From Cyanobacteria bacterium M_surface_10_m2_119 (GTDB taxonomy: Bacteria > Cyanobacteriota > Cyanobacteriia > PCC-6307 > Cyanobiaceae), in NCBI GenBank assembly GCA_016882525.1, contig VGPU01000017.1, forward strand, positions 1 through 42,419: a stretch of DNA of 42,419 bases. The letters are read 5' to 3'. Position numbers and translations under genes: made by a program. Below the pieces are notes generated by a model, which was given only the letters and a program-made list of their open reading frames with translations, was not told the origin of the DNA and did no database searches. This document shows, in pieces, positions 1-8,870 of the stretch (within the stretch, counting starts at the first letter, position 1; the number at the start of each line of letters is the position of its first letter).

Positions 1-192
1 GGCAATGCCGTGGGTGTACCAGGAGGTGGCGAAGGTGGTGCCGGTCAGCCAGCCACCCAGCGCCAGATAGGCGGTGGGGAAGAGCAGCAGACCAGACCAC
101 CCCACAAAAACGAAGCGGTCACGCTTGAGCCAGTCATCGAGGACGTCGAACCATCCCCGACCGGCTGGGGCGCGCCCTACAGCGATCGTCAT
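1..192 (-). CDS. psbD: Photosystem II D2 protein, N-terminal part (runs off the left edge)
   Basis: The complement encodes the first 64 residues of the D2 reaction-centre protein, beginning [20 protein letters not shown] and continuing through the stromal segment ([16 protein letters not shown]) into the first membrane helix. D2 binds the PSII pigments and the QA quinone in the thylakoid membrane as a heterodimer with D1. The ATG at 192 is the normal D2 start. The rest of the gene, and probably the usual overlapping psbC, lie to the left of the window. The preceding bases show no clear Shine-Dalgarno sequence. Identity is very secure because D2 is almost invariant. Confidence 0.97.
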   Translation of the reverse strand, partial: MTIAVGRAPAGRGWFDVLDDWLKRDRFVFVGWSGLLLFPTAYLALGGWLTGTTFATSWYTHGIA

Positions 193-340
193 GAGAGGCG
201 TACTTCATGAAGCGTTACACCTGAATCTTATGGGGAAGGACGCCGAACTGCGGCCGTCGCCGCCGGGGTTTGAGTACAACGACCTACACGGGCCATTCGC
301 CAGAGTGGAGCCGGCCAGTCCGCACCACCCGGAACCTCCG
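193..340 (-). promoter_or_regulatory. psbD leader and probable promoter
   Basis: This gap separates psbD (leftward) from a rightward small gene. On the psbD strand a -10-like hexamer TAAGAT lies at 230-225, about 33 bases before the ATG. A single GTTACA half-site (214-219, plus strand) resembles half of the HLR1 site bound by RpaB, but no second half is seen at the right spacing. The -10 assignment is by eye only. Confidence 0.35.
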
Positions 341-604
341 ATGTACGTCGTCGAGCTCTCCCTCAAGCTCAGCCCCATGCCGATCGCCGTGCAGCGCAAG
401 GAGCTGGCCGATGCCCAGGCCCTTTACGACTCGGTGCGCCAGGCCCTGGAGGGCATGGGCCCACGGGTGCTGGAACTGAGGTGCGAGAAGGAGCCTGAGA
501 AGAAGGTGAGCCTGCTCAGCAGCGAAGTGGTGGCCGTGCAGGTGTACGAGAAGTTTGCCAGCGGTGGCGGCGGCAAGCGGCCCGGCTTCAGCTTCGACGG
601 CTGA
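341..604 (+). CDS. Small conserved cyanobacterial protein of unknown function
   Basis: This 87-residue soluble protein starts [20 protein letters not shown] and ends in a Gly/Lys-rich tail ([13 protein letters not shown]). It contains no membrane segment or recognisable catalytic motif; the middle is charged (CEKEPEKK). I chose the ATG at 341 because the in-frame sequence upstream overlaps the psbD leader and is low-quality. It ends 6 bases before the GTG of the ABC ATPase gene, so the two are probably cotranscribed. I recall similar small proteins next to psbD in picocyanobacteria, but I cannot name a function. Confidence 0.7.
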   Translation: MYVVELSLKLSPMPIAVQRKELADAQALYDSVRQALEGMGPRVLELRCEKEPEKKVSLLSSEVVAVQVYEKFASGGGGKRPGFSFDG

Positions 605-610
605 GCCGCC

Positions 611-1282
611 GTGCATCCAGACCCACCCTTCCTGGATCTGAAGGGCATTCACTACAGCTGGCCTGGCGGCGCGAAGGCGCTGGAGGGCTGCGACCTGCGT
701 CTGCCGCACGGTGGGCTGTGGATGCTGGTGGGACGCAACGGCAGTGGCAAGAGCTCACTGCTTCGCCTGATCGCCGGCCTGCTCAGCCCCCAGGCAGGGG
801 AGCTCCAGTGCCAGGGCCGCAGTGCCCTGGTCTTTCAGAACCCCGACCACCAGCTCCTGTTGCCGAGCTGTGGGAGCGAACTGCTGCTGGGGATCGATCC
901 CCGGTTGCCGGAGGAGCTGCGCCTGCAGCGGCTGGAGGCGGCCCTGGAGCAGGTGGGGCTGGCCGGGCTGAGGGAACGGCCGATCCATGGTCTCAGCGGC
1001 GGCCAGAAGCAGCGCCTGGCCATTGCCGCGGCCCTGGCCAGCGACGCCGACCTCCTGCTGCTCGATGAACCCACGGCCCTGCTGGACCCCGACAGCCAGG
1101 CGGAGGTGCTGGCCCTGATCCGCGCGCTGACCGCCCGCCCCGAAGGACCGCTGACCGCCCTGTGGATCACCCATCGGCTTGACGAGCTGGCCCAGTGCGA
1201 CGGGGCCGCTCTGATGGAGCAGGGGCGCATCGGGCCCTGGCTGTCGGGCAGCGCCCTGGCGGCCCAGCTGGCCAGGCGCTGA
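611..1282 (+). CDS. ABC transporter ATP-binding protein (ECF/CbiO-like)
   Basis: This 223-residue ABC ATPase starts at GTG. It has a Walker A motif GRNGSGKSS (about residues 41-49), a Q-loop (VFQNPDHQLLLP), the signature LSGGQKQR, a Walker B LLLLDEP and a switch His (WITHRLDEL). The short single-domain form and the Q-loop context NPDHQ resemble the energy-coupling-factor ATPases EcfA/CbiO, which drive vitamin or metal uptake. No membrane or substrate-binding partner is adjacent, so the substrate is unknown. It follows a small gene by 6 bases and is followed by tRNA-Asn. Confidence 0.88.
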   Translation: MHPDPPFLDLKGIHYSWPGGAKALEGCDLRLPHGGLWMLVGRNGSGKSSLLRLIAGLLSPQAGELQCQGRSALVFQNPDHQLLLPSCGSELLLGIDPRLPEELRLQRLEAALEQVGLAGLRERPIHGLSGGQKQRLAIAAALASDADLLLLDEPTALLDPDSQAEVLALIRALTARPEGPLTALWITHRLDELAQCDGAALMEQGRIGPWLSGSALAAQLARR

Positions 1283-1286
1283 GCCC

Positions 1287-1316
1287 TTGCCGGGGGGGCA
1301 AGCCACCCGGTATGGT
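1287..1316 (+). promoter_or_regulatory. Probable promoter of tRNA-Asn
   Basis: A -35-like TTGCCG at 1287-1292 and a -10-like TATGGT at 1311-1316 are separated by 18 bases and stand 32 bases before the tRNA. They lie just after the ABC ATPase stop codon. The spacing and position fit a sigma-70-type promoter dedicated to the tRNA. Confidence 0.5.
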
Positions 1317-1348
1317 TCAACACCGTTGGCGCTCCAGCGCTGGCCCAT

Positions 1349-1420
1349 TCCTCGGTAGCTCAGCGGTAGAGCGGTCGGCTGTTAACCGATTGGTCGCAGG
1401 TTCGAATCCCGCCCGGGGAG
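1349..1420 (+). tRNA. tRNA-Asn (anticodon GTT)
   Basis: A complete 72-base cloverleaf without an encoded CCA. The acceptor stem TCCTCGG pairs with CCGGGGA (one G-U), and the discriminator is G at 1420. The D-arm contains AGCTCAGCGGTAGAGC. The anticodon loop CTGTTAA gives anticodon GTT, and the T-loop is TTCGAAT. The T-stem GCAGG/CCCGC has one A-C mismatch in the middle; the other four pairs are intact. Confidence 0.95.
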
Positions 1421-1434
1421 TTTTCAGATCGCAT

Positions 1435-1509
1435 CAGCCCCTTCTGGCTGGTGCCAGTGGGTTGACGAGAATCAACCCGAATCGATGACACGTGATCGTT
1501 GAGCGATCA
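1435..1509 (+). other. Cluster of stem-loops downstream of tRNA-Asn
   Basis: Perfect inverted repeats stand close together: CAGCC/GGCTG (1435-1450), the overlapping alternative CTGGC/GCCAG (1444-1457), GGGTTGA/TCAACCC with a 6-base loop (1459-1478), and TGATCG/CGATCA with a 5-base loop (1493-1509). None is followed by a T-run, so a simple intrinsic terminator is not obvious. They could be a tRNA 3' trailer, a small RNA or the start of the rpaA leader. Confidence 0.4.
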
Positions 1510-1525
1510 AGCCCGTCATGTCCGG

Positions 1526-1564
1526 CAATCAGCTGGCTGAGCAATCAGGGCACTGATCAATCAG
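1526..1564 (+). repeat. Three direct repeats CAATCAG with exact 16-base period
   Basis: Copies of CAATCAG start at 1526, 1542 and 1558. The first two units also share CTGA near their ends. The 16-base spacing is not a whole number of helical turns. The block lies about 300 bases upstream of the rpaA start and outside any coding frame. Confidence 0.6.
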
Positions 1565-1869
1565 CATGGTGGGGCCAACGACCGCAAGCCCCGAGGAAGC
1601 CTCCACCCCCACAGCCCGTTGACCCACCAGGCAGGCGTTGACGCAACGATTACAACAAACAACCCCGAAGAGATCCTGAAGATCCGAGGCGTCAAGGGGA
1701 GGGATGGTGCAGGGAGACAGGCCGCCACCACTGGCGTCCCCCGCTGGCGGCGACCAGGCAGGCTTCCCGATCCGGGTCAGCGACGCCCACGGGGCCCCGA
1801 ATGGTCATGCAGGAGGCAGCGCGGGCCAGGAGAATGCGCTGGCACAGGTGTGGGCTCCCAGCAGTTGTC

Positions 1870-2628
1870 ATGAAACCCTGCATCCTGCTGATCGAAGACG
1901 ACAGCGACATGCGCGAGCTGGTGGCCGGTCACCTGATGCATGGCGGGTTTGATGTGCAACAGGCCGAGGACGGCATCCGCGGCCAGGCCCTCGCACTGCA
2001 ATACAGCCCAGACCTGATCCTGCTCGACCTGATGCTGCCCAAGGTGGACGGGCTCACCCTCTGTCAGCGGCTGCGCCGGGATGAACGCACCTCCAGGATC
2101 CCGATCCTGATGCTCACCGCCCTGGGGGGCACCAAGGACAAGGTGAGCGGTTTCAACTCCGGGGCTGACGACTACCTCACCAAGCCCTTCGACCTCGAGG
2201 AGCTGACGGTGCGGGTGAAGGCACTGTTGCGTCGCAGCGACCACGCTCCCCTGTCGACGAAACACAACGAGATCCTCAGCTACGGCCCCCTCACCCTGGT
2301 GCCCGAGCGCTTCGAGGCGATCTGGTTCGATGCGCCGGTTCGTCTCACCCATCTGGAATTCGAGCTGCTCCACTGCCTGTTGCAGCGCCACGGCCAGACG
2401 GTCTCGCCGGCCCTGATCCTCAAGGAGGTGTGGGGATACGAGCCCGACGACGACATTGAGACCATCCGCGTCCACGTGCGTCACCTGCGCACCAAGCTCG
2501 AACCCGATCCCCGCAAACCCCGCTTCATCAAGACGGTCTACGGCGCCGGCTACTGCCTCGAGCTGCCCCACGGCGAGCAGCTGGCCGAACTGATCCCCCT
2601 GGTGGAACAGTCGCGCCAGGCCAGCTAG
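1870..2628 (+). CDS. rpaA: OmpR-type response regulator RpaA
   Basis: A 252-residue two-domain regulator. The receiver domain (about 1-120) has the acidic pair EDD, the phospho-acceptor Asp in LILLDLMLP and the conserved Lys in DDYLTKPF. The C-terminal winged helix carries [15 protein letters not shown] and [33 protein letters not shown], characteristic of RpaA. RpaA is phosphorylated by SasA and CikA-linked signalling and drives clock output and phycobilisome association genes. I start at the ATG giving [11 protein letters not shown]; the in-frame extension upstream is not family-like. It converges on holB with one base between the stop codons. Confidence 0.93.
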   Translation: MKPCILLIEDDSDMRELVAGHLMHGGFDVQQAEDGIRGQALALQYSPDLILLDLMLPKVDGLTLCQRLRRDERTSRIPILMLTALGGTKDKVSGFNSGADDYLTKPFDLEELTVRVKALLRRSDHAPLSTKHNEILSYGPLTLVPERFEAIWFDAPVRLTHLEFELLHCLLQRHGQTVSPALILKEVWGYEPDDDIETIRVHVRHLRTKLEPDPRKPRFIKTVYGAGYCLELPHGEQLAELIPLVEQSRQAS

Positions 2629-2629
2629 A

Positions 2630-3610
2630 TCAAGCCACCGAGGCCGGCGCGCCCGGCATCAGCCGGGCCAGCTCCAACAGGGCCACTTCCCATGCCAGCC
2701 GGGGCTGCACATAGGCCCGCAGCTGGCTGCGCAGTTGCTCAAGGCGGCGCAGCAGATCGGCGCGTCCATGACGCCGCCACAGCCACAGCTGCCACCAGCT
2801 CAGCAGCCAGAGCTGCTGTTCGCCGTCAAGGGCGTCGGTGAGGTCGCGGGCCAGCGCCAGGGCGGCGAGGGGGTCCGCCGGCGCGAGGGCCTGCAGGCGG
2901 CCGGCAAGCCCTTCCGGCAGGGCACGCCAGGCCTGGCGATGGCGCAGCAGCGCCCCAGGCGAACCGGCGGCCAACTCCAGCAGCTCGGCCGGCTCCGCCG
3001 CGCCAGCGGGCTCCGGATCGGGGCAACGGGCCAGGACCCCGGCAAGCTCACCCGGCTGCAGCCGGGTGAACGGAACGAGCTGGCAGCGCGACCGGATGGT
3101 GCTCAACAACTGCTCGGGCGCCGCCGAGATCAGCAGCAAAACCCCATCACCCGGTTCCTCCAGGGTCTTCAGGAGGGCGTTGGCCGCTGCTTCGGCCATC
3201 AGCTCCACCTGCTCCAACACCACCAGGCAGCCCGGAGCTTCGACCGGTCGACGGGCCAGAAAACGCGAGACCTCCCGGATCTGATCCAGCCGCAGCTGGG
3301 GCGGGCTGCGGCGGCTGACGCCCCGCTCCTCCGCCTGCGACTGGGGAATCAGCTCCCCCTTGTCGAGATAGGTGGGCTCGACCCAGAGCAGGTCGGGGTG
3401 GTTGCCCTCGGCCAAGCGCCGGCGCTGCAGGGGGGAGCCCTCCAGACCGGCCAGCATGCCCTCGAGAAAACGCAGGGCGGCGAGGCGCCGGCCCACCCCC
3501 TCCGGGCCGGCGAACAGGTAGGCCGGCGCCAGGCGCTCCCTCTCCAGGGCCGCCGAAAGCAGGGTGCGGGCCTGGCGCTGACCAACCAGATCGGCAAACA
3601 GATCAGGCAC
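2630..3610 (-). CDS. holB: DNA polymerase III subunit delta' (clamp loader)
   Basis: A 326-residue clamp-loader subunit that helps load the sliding clamp on DNA. The N-terminal AAA+ domain begins FADLVGQRQARTLL. The P-loop position reads GPEGVGRR, with Arg in place of the catalytic Lys, as expected for a delta' subunit that does not hydrolyse ATP. It also has NALLKTLEEP and the SRC motif in STIRSRCQLVPF. The GTG start overlaps the end of tmk by 8 bases (tmk TGA lies inside the first codons of holB), indicating translational coupling. The C-terminal helical domain is Leu/Ala/Arg-rich and divergent, as usual. Confidence 0.9.
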   Translation of the reverse strand: MPDLFADLVGQRQARTLLSAALERERLAPAYLFAGPEGVGRRLAALRFLEGMLAGLEGSPLQRRRLAEGNHPDLLWVEPTYLDKGELIPQSQAEERGVSRRSPPQLRLDQIREVSRFLARRPVEAPGCLVVLEQVELMAEAAANALLKTLEEPGDGVLLLISAAPEQLLSTIRSRCQLVPFTRLQPGELAGVLARCPDPEPAGAAEPAELLELAAGSPGALLRHRQAWRALPEGLAGRLQALAPADPLAALALARDLTDALDGEQQLWLLSWWQLWLWRRHGRADLLRRLEQLRSQLRAYVQPRLAWEVALLELARLMPGAPASVA

Positions 3611-4271
3611 TGGCCCCCCCGCCCACACCACTCCACCACCCCAGAACCCGCTCGCGACAAGCGGCAGCCACCGCATCGGGGGGTTGATCGGCGGCCACCT
3701 GCTGCCAGCCGCGCTCGCTGGCCAACTGGCGGAAACCGGCGGCGACCGCCTCCAGGAAGGCGGTGCCGGACGACTCGATGCGGTCGCTGGCCCGGGCGCT
3801 GCGGCGCCGGCGGCTCTCCGCCAGGGGAAGGTCGAGCCAGAGGGTGAGATCGGGCTGCAGCCCAGCTGTGGCCACCTGCTCAAGCTGGTGGATCAGGGGC
3901 AGGGAGAGGCCGCGGCCATAGCCCTGGTAGGCGGCAGTGGAGCCACTGAAGCGATCGGAGAGCACCCAGTGCCCGGCGGCCAGGGCCGGCCGGATGATCT
4001 GCTCGACATGCTGGGCCCGGTCGGCCGCATAGAGCAGCAGCTCGGCGGTGCTCAGCGGTGCCGCCTCCGCGGGGGGATGGAGCAGCAACTCCCGCAGGGC
4101 CAGCCCGAGGGCCGTGCCCCCGGGCTCGCGGGTGACGATCAGCTCGGCACCTGGGGGGAGCAGGCCACTGCCAGGAAGCCACTGGGCCAGGGCCTGGAGC
4201 TGGGTGGTCTTGCCACAGCCATCAATGCCCTCCAGCACCAGAAAGCAGCCCGGTTGGGGTTCAGGCGCCAC
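3603..4271 (-). CDS. tmk: Thymidylate kinase
   Basis: A 222-residue dTMP kinase that makes dTDP for DNA synthesis. It shows the P-loop EGIDGCGKTTQ, the substrate segment TREPGGTALGLALRE, the DR motif in LSDRFSGSTAAYQGYGRGL, and a LID region rich in Arg (ESRRRRSARASDRIE). I place the start at GTG 4271, which overlaps the last 11 bases of the copper ATPase gene; an ATG at 4298 would lengthen the overlap. It is the middle gene of a Cu-ATPase, tmk, holB operon with overlapping ends. Confidence 0.92.
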   Translation of the reverse strand: MAPEPQPGCFLVLEGIDGCGKTTQLQALAQWLPGSGLLPPGAELIVTREPGGTALGLALRELLLHPPAEAAPLSTAELLLYAADRAQHVEQIIRPALAAGHWVLSDRFSGSTAAYQGYGRGLSLPLIHQLEQVATAGLQPDLTLWLDLPLAESRRRRSARASDRIESSGTAFLEAVAAGFRQLASERGWQQVAADQPPDAVAAACRERVLGWWSGVGGGASA

Positions 4272-6717
4272 GCCGTTCGTGCACCGGCAGGGCTCCATCC
4301 TGCAGCAACAGGGCGTTCAGCACCACCGTGATCGAGCTGAGGGCCATCAGCAGGGCCGCCAGCGGTGGATCCAGCAGCACGCCGAAACCGGGCAGCAGGG
4401 CACCGGCGGCAATCGGCAGCACGATGAGGTTGTAGCCGAACGCCCAGGCCAGGTTCTGGCGCACCTTGGTCATGGTGCGGCGGGCCAGGCGCAGGGCCTG
4501 GGCAATTCCCTCGAGGCGATCGCCCATCACCACCAGGGAGGCGCTGTCCTGGGCGATCTGGGTGCCGGTGCCCACAGCGATGCCCAGGTCGGCCGCCGCC
4601 AAAGCCGGCGCGTCGTTGATGCCATCCCCGACCATCGCCACCGGCCCCCTGGCGTGGGCGGCCACGATCCGCTCCAGTTTCTGCTCGGGCCGTAGCTGCC
4701 AGGCCAGCTCGCCTGGATGGAGGCCCAGGGCCGCACCGAGCAGTAGCACGGGCTGGCGTCGGTCGCCGCTGAGCAGCCCCAGCTGCATCCCCAGCTGACG
4801 CAGCTCGGCGATCAGGCCGGCGGCCTCGGGGCGCAGCGCGTCGGCCGCCGCCACCAGTCCCTCCAGGCGACCAGATCGGGACACTGCCATCACGGAGGCC
4901 CCGGCTGCCTCCAGGGTTCGCTGCCGCTCCAGCCAGGCGGGCGAGGGGTCGGGGCTCACCCAGTCGAGCCGCCCCACCCGCACCTCCGCGTCGCCCAGCA
5001 GGCCCAGCACCCCATCGCCGCTGAGGGTGCGGCACTGGCTGGCGGGCAGCAGATCGAGCTGCCGGGCGCTGGCCTCCTGCAGCAGGGCATGGGCCAGGGG
5101 ATGGCGGGTGGTGGCTTCCAGGCTGGCGGCCAGCTGCAGCAGCTGGTCGGCGGTGATGCCCTCCACCGGCTCCACCGCGCTCACCATCGGCCGGCCCACG
5201 GTGAGGGTGCCGGTCTTGTCGAACAGCACGGTGTGCAGTCGGGCCGCCATCTCAATCGCATCCCCGCCGCGAAAGAGCAGGCCCGAGCGAGCCGCCAAAC
5301 CCGAACTCACGGTCATCACGGTCGGCGTGGCCAGGCCGAGCGCGCAGGGGCAGGCCACCACCAGCACGGCGATCGCCAGCTGCAGGGCCAGGCTGAAGGG
5401 GGTGTCTGCGGAGACGCCGAGCACGCCGTGGCCTCCAACACCGTGGCCCCCAGCGCCGTGCCCCCCGTGGCCGGCGCCGGCAGGGTGCCCATCCAGCACC
5501 TGGGGCCAGAGAGCCGTGCCCCACAGCCACCAGAAGAAAAACGTGGCCAGGGCGAGGGCCAGCACCACCAGGGTGAAGCGACCGGCCACCCGGTCGGTGA
5601 GGGCCTGGATCGGGGCCTTGCGGGTCTGGGCCTGCTCCACCAGACGAATGATGCGCGCCAGGGCACTGTCGGCACCGCTGCGCTGCACCTCCAGCACCAG
5701 GGGAGCCGAGAGGTTGAGGCCCCCGGCAGCCAGCTCGGTGCCCGGGCCCACCTGCTGGGGCAGGGGCTCCCCGGTGAGGGCGGAGAGGTCCACCGCCGAT
5801 TCCCCGGCCTGCACGATGCCGTCGACGGGCACCCGATCGCCTGGGAGCAGCTGCAGCCGATCCCGGGGGCGCACTCCGCCCACCCGCACCGGCCGCGGCG
5901 GGCCGGCGTCGACCAGCAGCAGGGCCGTGTCCGGCTGGAGGTCGGCCAGCTGCTCGAGGGCCCGACCGGTGCGGTAGCGCGCCCTCTCCTCCAGAAAGCG
6001 CCCCAGGAGCACGAAGCCCAGGAGCATCACCGGCTCGTTGAAGAAGCAGGGCCAGCCGCTCGCCGGCCAGAGCAGACCCACCAGGCTGGCCCCGTAGGCA
6101 CTGGCCACCCCGAGGCCCACGAGCGTGTCCATGCTGGGCACCCCCGCCAGGGCGGCGCGGGCGCCGCCCAGCAGGATCGGCCGACCAGGGCCCAGCAGGG
6201 CGGCGGTGGCCACCAGGGCGTGAAACCACTCCGCGGAGATCACCCAACCCCCGGCGCCCTGCCAGAGCGGGTCGGCCACCAGGCCGAAATGGCCGAGGGC
6301 GGAGACCGCCACCAGCAGCAGGGCGACCACCAGCTGCCGCCAGAGCTGCCACCAGCTGCGCTGCTGCAGCCGGCTGCGGCGGCTGCTCGGCAACGCCGAG
6401 GCCTCCCGGGGGCGGGCCGTGTAGCCCATGGCGGCCAGGGCCTGCTCGAGCGGCTGGCTGCGCTGGGCAGGGGAGGCGGCGGCGAGGGCCGGGTCCAACT
6501 CGACCCAGGCGGTGCGGGTGAGCAGGTTCACGCTCACCTGGCGCACCCCCGGCTGATCGCGCAGACGCTGCTCGACGGCCCGCACACAGCCGGCACACTT
6601 CATGCCGTCGATATCCAGCAGCAGAGGCTCCAGCACGCCGGTCGCGTCGGGGGGCGCCTCAGGACCCAAAGGCACGGGCACTGCTGGGGAAGCAGGCATG
6701 GGGGAGCTGCCGGGCAT
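4261..6717 (-). CDS. Copper-transporting P1B-type ATPase (CtaA/PacS family)
   Basis: An 818-residue heavy-metal ATPase. In order: a heavy-metal-associated domain with the Cu-binding motif GMKCAGC (about 38-44), paired N-terminal membrane helices, the actuator loop with TGEP (about 315-318), the transport motif CPC in [13 protein letters not shown] (about 456-458), the phosphorylation site DKTGTLT (about 500-506), and the hinge [13 protein letters not shown] and the single metal domain indicate Cu(I). In cyanobacteria such pumps supply copper for plastocyanin and oxidase; I cannot separate CtaA from PacS. A Gly/His-rich loop (five His) precedes the CPC helix. The start is either ATG 6717 or ATG 6699. 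Confidence 0.9.
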   Translation of the reverse strand: MPGSSPMPASPAVPVPLGPEAPPDATGVLEPLLLDIDGMKCAGCVRAVEQRLRDQPGVRQVSVNLLTRTAWVELDPALAAASPAQRSQPLEQALAAMGYTARPREASALPSSRRSRLQQRSWWQLWRQLVVALLLVAVSALGHFGLVADPLWQGAGGWVISAEWFHALVATAALLGPGRPILLGGARAALAGVPSMDTLVGLGVASAYGASLVGLLWPASGWPCFFNEPVMLLGFVLLGRFLEERARYRTGRALEQLADLQPDTALLLVDAGPPRPVRVGGVRPRDRLQLLPGDRVPVDGIVQAGESAVDLSALTGEPLPQQVGPGTELAAGGLNLSAPLVLEVQRSGADSALARIIRLVEQAQTRKAPIQALTDRVAGRFTLVVLALALATFFFWWLWGTALWPQVLDGHPAGAGHGGHGAGGHGVGGHGVLGVSADTPFSLALQLAIAVLVVACPCALGLATPTVMTVSSGLAARSGLLFRGGDAIEMAARLHTVLFDKTGTLTVGRPMVSAVEPVEGITADQLLQLAASLEATTRHPLAHALLQEASARQLDLLPASQCRTLSGDGVLGLLGDAEVRVGRLDWVSPDPSPAWLERQRTLEAAGASVMAVSRSGRLEGLVAAADALRPEAAGLIAELRQLGMQLGLLSGDRRQPVLLLGAALGLHPGELAWQLRPEQKLERIVAAHARGPVAMVGDGINDAPALAAADLGIAVGTGTQIAQDSASLVVMGDRLEGIAQALRLARRTMTKVRQNLAWAFGYNLIVLPIAAGALLPGFGVLLDPPLAALLMALSSITVVLNALLLQDGALPVHERRGA

Positions 6718-6775
6718 CGGAGCCAAGCTAGGCAGATCGGCCAAACTGATGGCCCTCCCGCTCTTCGTGCCGCCG

Positions 6776-7297
6776 GTGCCCCGCTCCCAACGCAACGACA
6801 ACTTCATCGACAAGAGCTTCACGGTGATGGCCGACCTGATCCTCAAGGTGCTGCCCACCAACCGGCGGGCCAAGGAAGCCTTCGCGTATTACCGCGACGG
6901 CATGAGCGCCCAGGCCGATGGCGAATACGCCGAGGCGCTGGAGAACTACGAGGAGGCCCTGCGGCTCGAGGACGACCCCAACGACAAGGCCTTCATCCTC
7001 TACAACATGGCGCTGGTGTTCGCCTCCAACGGCGAGCACGCCAAGGCGCTCGACTTCTACGGCCAGGCCCTGGACCTCAACAGCAAGATGCCCCAGGCCC
7101 TCAACAACATGGCGGTGATCCACCACCACCTGGGCTCGATCGCCGAGGAGCAGGGCGACGCGGACGAGGCCGACCGGCAATACGACCAGGCCGCCGATTT
7201 CTGGAGCAAGGCGATCCGCCTGGCCCCGAACAACTACATCGAGGCCCAGAACTGGCTCAAGACCAGCGGCCGGGGCAACGTGGACGTGTATTTCTGA
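6776..7297 (+). CDS. ycf3: Photosystem I assembly protein Ycf3
   Basis: A 173-residue TPR protein required to assemble photosystem I at the thylakoid. The N-terminus [26 protein letters not shown] and three TPR units ([40 protein letters not shown], and the final NMAVIHHH to [19 protein letters not shown] stretch) are diagnostic. The GTG at 6776 matches the family N-terminus; an ATG at 6749 would add nine residues. The gene is divergent from the copper ATPase (about 60 bases apart) and converges on radA. Confidence 0.95.
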   Translation: MPRSQRNDNFIDKSFTVMADLILKVLPTNRRAKEAFAYYRDGMSAQADGEYAEALENYEEALRLEDDPNDKAFILYNMALVFASNGEHAKALDFYGQALDLNSKMPQALNNMAVIHHHLGSIAEEQGDADEADRQYDQAADFWSKAIRLAPNNYIEAQNWLKTSGRGNVDVYF

Positions 7298-7307
7298 GTT
7301 GGCTCAG
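7294..7307. terminator. Short hairpin spanning the ycf3 and radA stop codons
   Basis: CTGAG-TTGG-CTCAG is a perfect 5-base-pair stem with a 4-base loop. The ycf3 TGA (7295-7297) and the radA TGA (complement of 7304-7306) lie at mirror positions in the two arms. There is no T-run, so it is at best a weak two-way terminator or 3'-end stabiliser. Confidence 0.35.
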
Positions 7308-8794
7308 TCCCGGTCGGCGGCCGGGTTCACCCCTAGGGCCGCCACCAGGGCAGCCGCCACCGTGCCGGCCTCCAGCAGTTCCAATCCAAGCCCGGCAGCC
7401 GCCTTGGCCAGGCCCGACCCCTTGGGCACCACCGCCCGGGTGAACCCGAGCCGGGCCGCCTCCTGCAGCCGGAGCTCGAGCTGGCCCACCGGCCGCAGCT
7501 GGCCGCCCAGCCCGAGCTCCCCCACCAGCACCGTGCCGGGGGGCAGGGTGAGATCGCGGTAGCTGGCCACCACCGCCGCAGCCACCCCCAGATCCGCCGC
7601 AGGCTCCTCCACCTCCAGGCCGCCCGCCACTGCCAGGTAGCAGTCGAAGCGCGAGAGGGGCAGGCCCAGGTGCTTCTCCAGCACCGCCAGGATCTGGTGC
7701 AGGCGGTTCACGGCGATGCCGGTGGCACTGCGGCGCGGGCTGGCGTAGCTGGTGGTGCTCACCAGGGCCTGGAGCTCCACCACCAGCGGCCGGGTGCCCT
7801 CGCAGGCCACGATCGTGGCGGTGCCGCTGCTGGGCTCGCTGCCGCCCAGAAACAGCTCGCTGGGGTTGCTCACCTCCGCCAGACCCCGGTCGCGCATCTC
7901 GAACACCCCCAGCTCGTGGGTGGCGCCGAAGCGATTCTTCACCGCCCGCAGCAACCGGTGGCTGGCGAAGCGGTCGCCCTCGAAGGTGAGCACCGCATCC
8001 ACCAGGTGCTCCAGCACCTTGGGGCCGGCGAGCATGCCCTCCTTGGTCACGTGCCCCACCAGCAGCAGGGCCGTGTCCTGGCGCTTGGCGATCCGGGCCA
8101 GGGCGGCGGCGCACTCGCGCACCTGGGCCACCGAACCCGGGGCACTGGCCAGCTCGGCGTCATGCAGGGCCTGGATGCTGTCGATGATCGCCACGGCCGG
8201 CCGCAGGGCCTCGAGCTCCTGCAGCACCAGCTCCAGATCGGTTTCGGCCAGGAGCTGGAAATCGCCCATGCGCACCGCCAGGTGCGCATCGCCAGCGCCT
8301 TCGCCCCCGCTGGCCACCCCGGCGGCATCCCCAGCCGGCTGCTCCACCTGGGCCAGGCGCCGCCAGCGCAACTTCACCTGCTGGGCCGACTCCTCGGCAC
8401 TCACATAGAGCACCGAAGCCCGGCCGGCCATCGCCCGGGCGCTCTGGAGCAGCAGGGTGCTCTTGCCGATGCCCGGGTCACCGCCCAGCAGCACCAGCGA
8501 GCCCGGCACCAGGCCACCACCCAGAACCCGATCCAGCTCGCCGTAGCCGCTGGCCAGGCGCTGCAGGGGCCGCTCCCCCACCGCGGCGATCGGCTGGGAG
8601 CGGCGCGGCGCGGGGGCCAGGGCGCCCTCAGCGGCAGCGGCGGCCACGGGCCGCCGGCGGCGGGTATCGGCGGCGGCGGGGGCCGCCTGCTCCACCAGGG
8701 TGTTCCAGCTGCCGCAGCTGCTGCAGCGGCCGAAGAACTGGCGGCTCTGGGCGCCGCAGCTGCTGCAGACGTAGACGGAGGTGGACTTGGCCAA
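7304..8794 (-). CDS. radA: DNA repair protein RadA
   Basis: A RecA-like ATPase of about 496 residues that promotes branch migration in recombination. It has an N-terminal four-Cys zinc finger (CSSCGAQSRQFFGRCSSCG), Walker A GGDPGIGKSTLL, the RadA-specific motif KNRFG (in AVKNRFGATHELG), and a C-terminal Lon-like domain. I start at TTG 8794, which gives LAKSTSVYVCS directly before the zinc finger as in relatives. A TTG at 8839 would add a Pro/Ser-rich stretch that does not look conserved. It converges on ycf3 and is divergent from rpaB. Confidence 0.92.
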   Translation of the reverse strand: MAKSTSVYVCSSCGAQSRQFFGRCSSCGSWNTLVEQAAPAAADTRRRRPVAAAAAEGALAPAPRRSQPIAAVGERPLQRLASGYGELDRVLGGGLVPGSLVLLGGDPGIGKSTLLLQSARAMAGRASVLYVSAEESAQQVKLRWRRLAQVEQPAGDAAGVASGGEGAGDAHLAVRMGDFQLLAETDLELVLQELEALRPAVAIIDSIQALHDAELASAPGSVAQVRECAAALARIAKRQDTALLLVGHVTKEGMLAGPKVLEHLVDAVLTFEGDRFASHRLLRAVKNRFGATHELGVFEMRDRGLAEVSNPSELFLGGSEPSSGTATIVACEGTRPLVVELQALVSTTSYASPRRSATGIAVNRLHQILAVLEKHLGLPLSRFDCYLAVAGGLEVEEPAADLGVAAAVVASYRDLTLPPGTVLVGELGLGGQLRPVGQLELRLQEAARLGFTRAVVPKGSGLAKAAAGLGLELLEAGTVAAALVAALGVNPAADRD

Positions 8795-8870
8795 GGGGAG
8801 CGGGAGCGAGGGACGAGGAACGCCCGACGGAGCAGGCAACTATGAAGAAAGGTGGCTTTGCATGAAACAT

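Larger units (their letters stand above)
1421..1869 (+). other. 450-base non-coding region between tRNA-Asn and rpaA
   Basis: No convincing coding frame is seen here. The proximal part holds adjacent stem-loops (1435-1509), followed by three copies of CAATCAG at 16-base spacing (1526-1564). The rest looks like an extended rpaA upstream region. No convincing -10/-35 pair could be fixed close to the rpaA ATG, so its transcription start may lie well upstream, giving a long leader. Confidence 0.5.

Noticed and set aside
205-230. HLR1 site for RpaB upstream of psbD
   Set aside because: Only one GTTACA half-site is present; the second half is missing at the required spacing.
1801-1869. In-frame upstream extension of rpaA
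   Set aside because: Encodes Arg-rich sequence unlike any RpaA N-terminus; the ATG at 1870 matches the family.
2630-3610. Loss of function of holB because the P-loop Lys is Arg
   Set aside because: Delta' subunits normally lack ATPase activity, so the change fits the family.
5089-7443. Long open frame on the plus strand opposite the copper ATPase and through ycf3
   Set aside because: Gln/His/Arg/Gly-rich translation without domains; it is the GC-rich shadow of the real genes.
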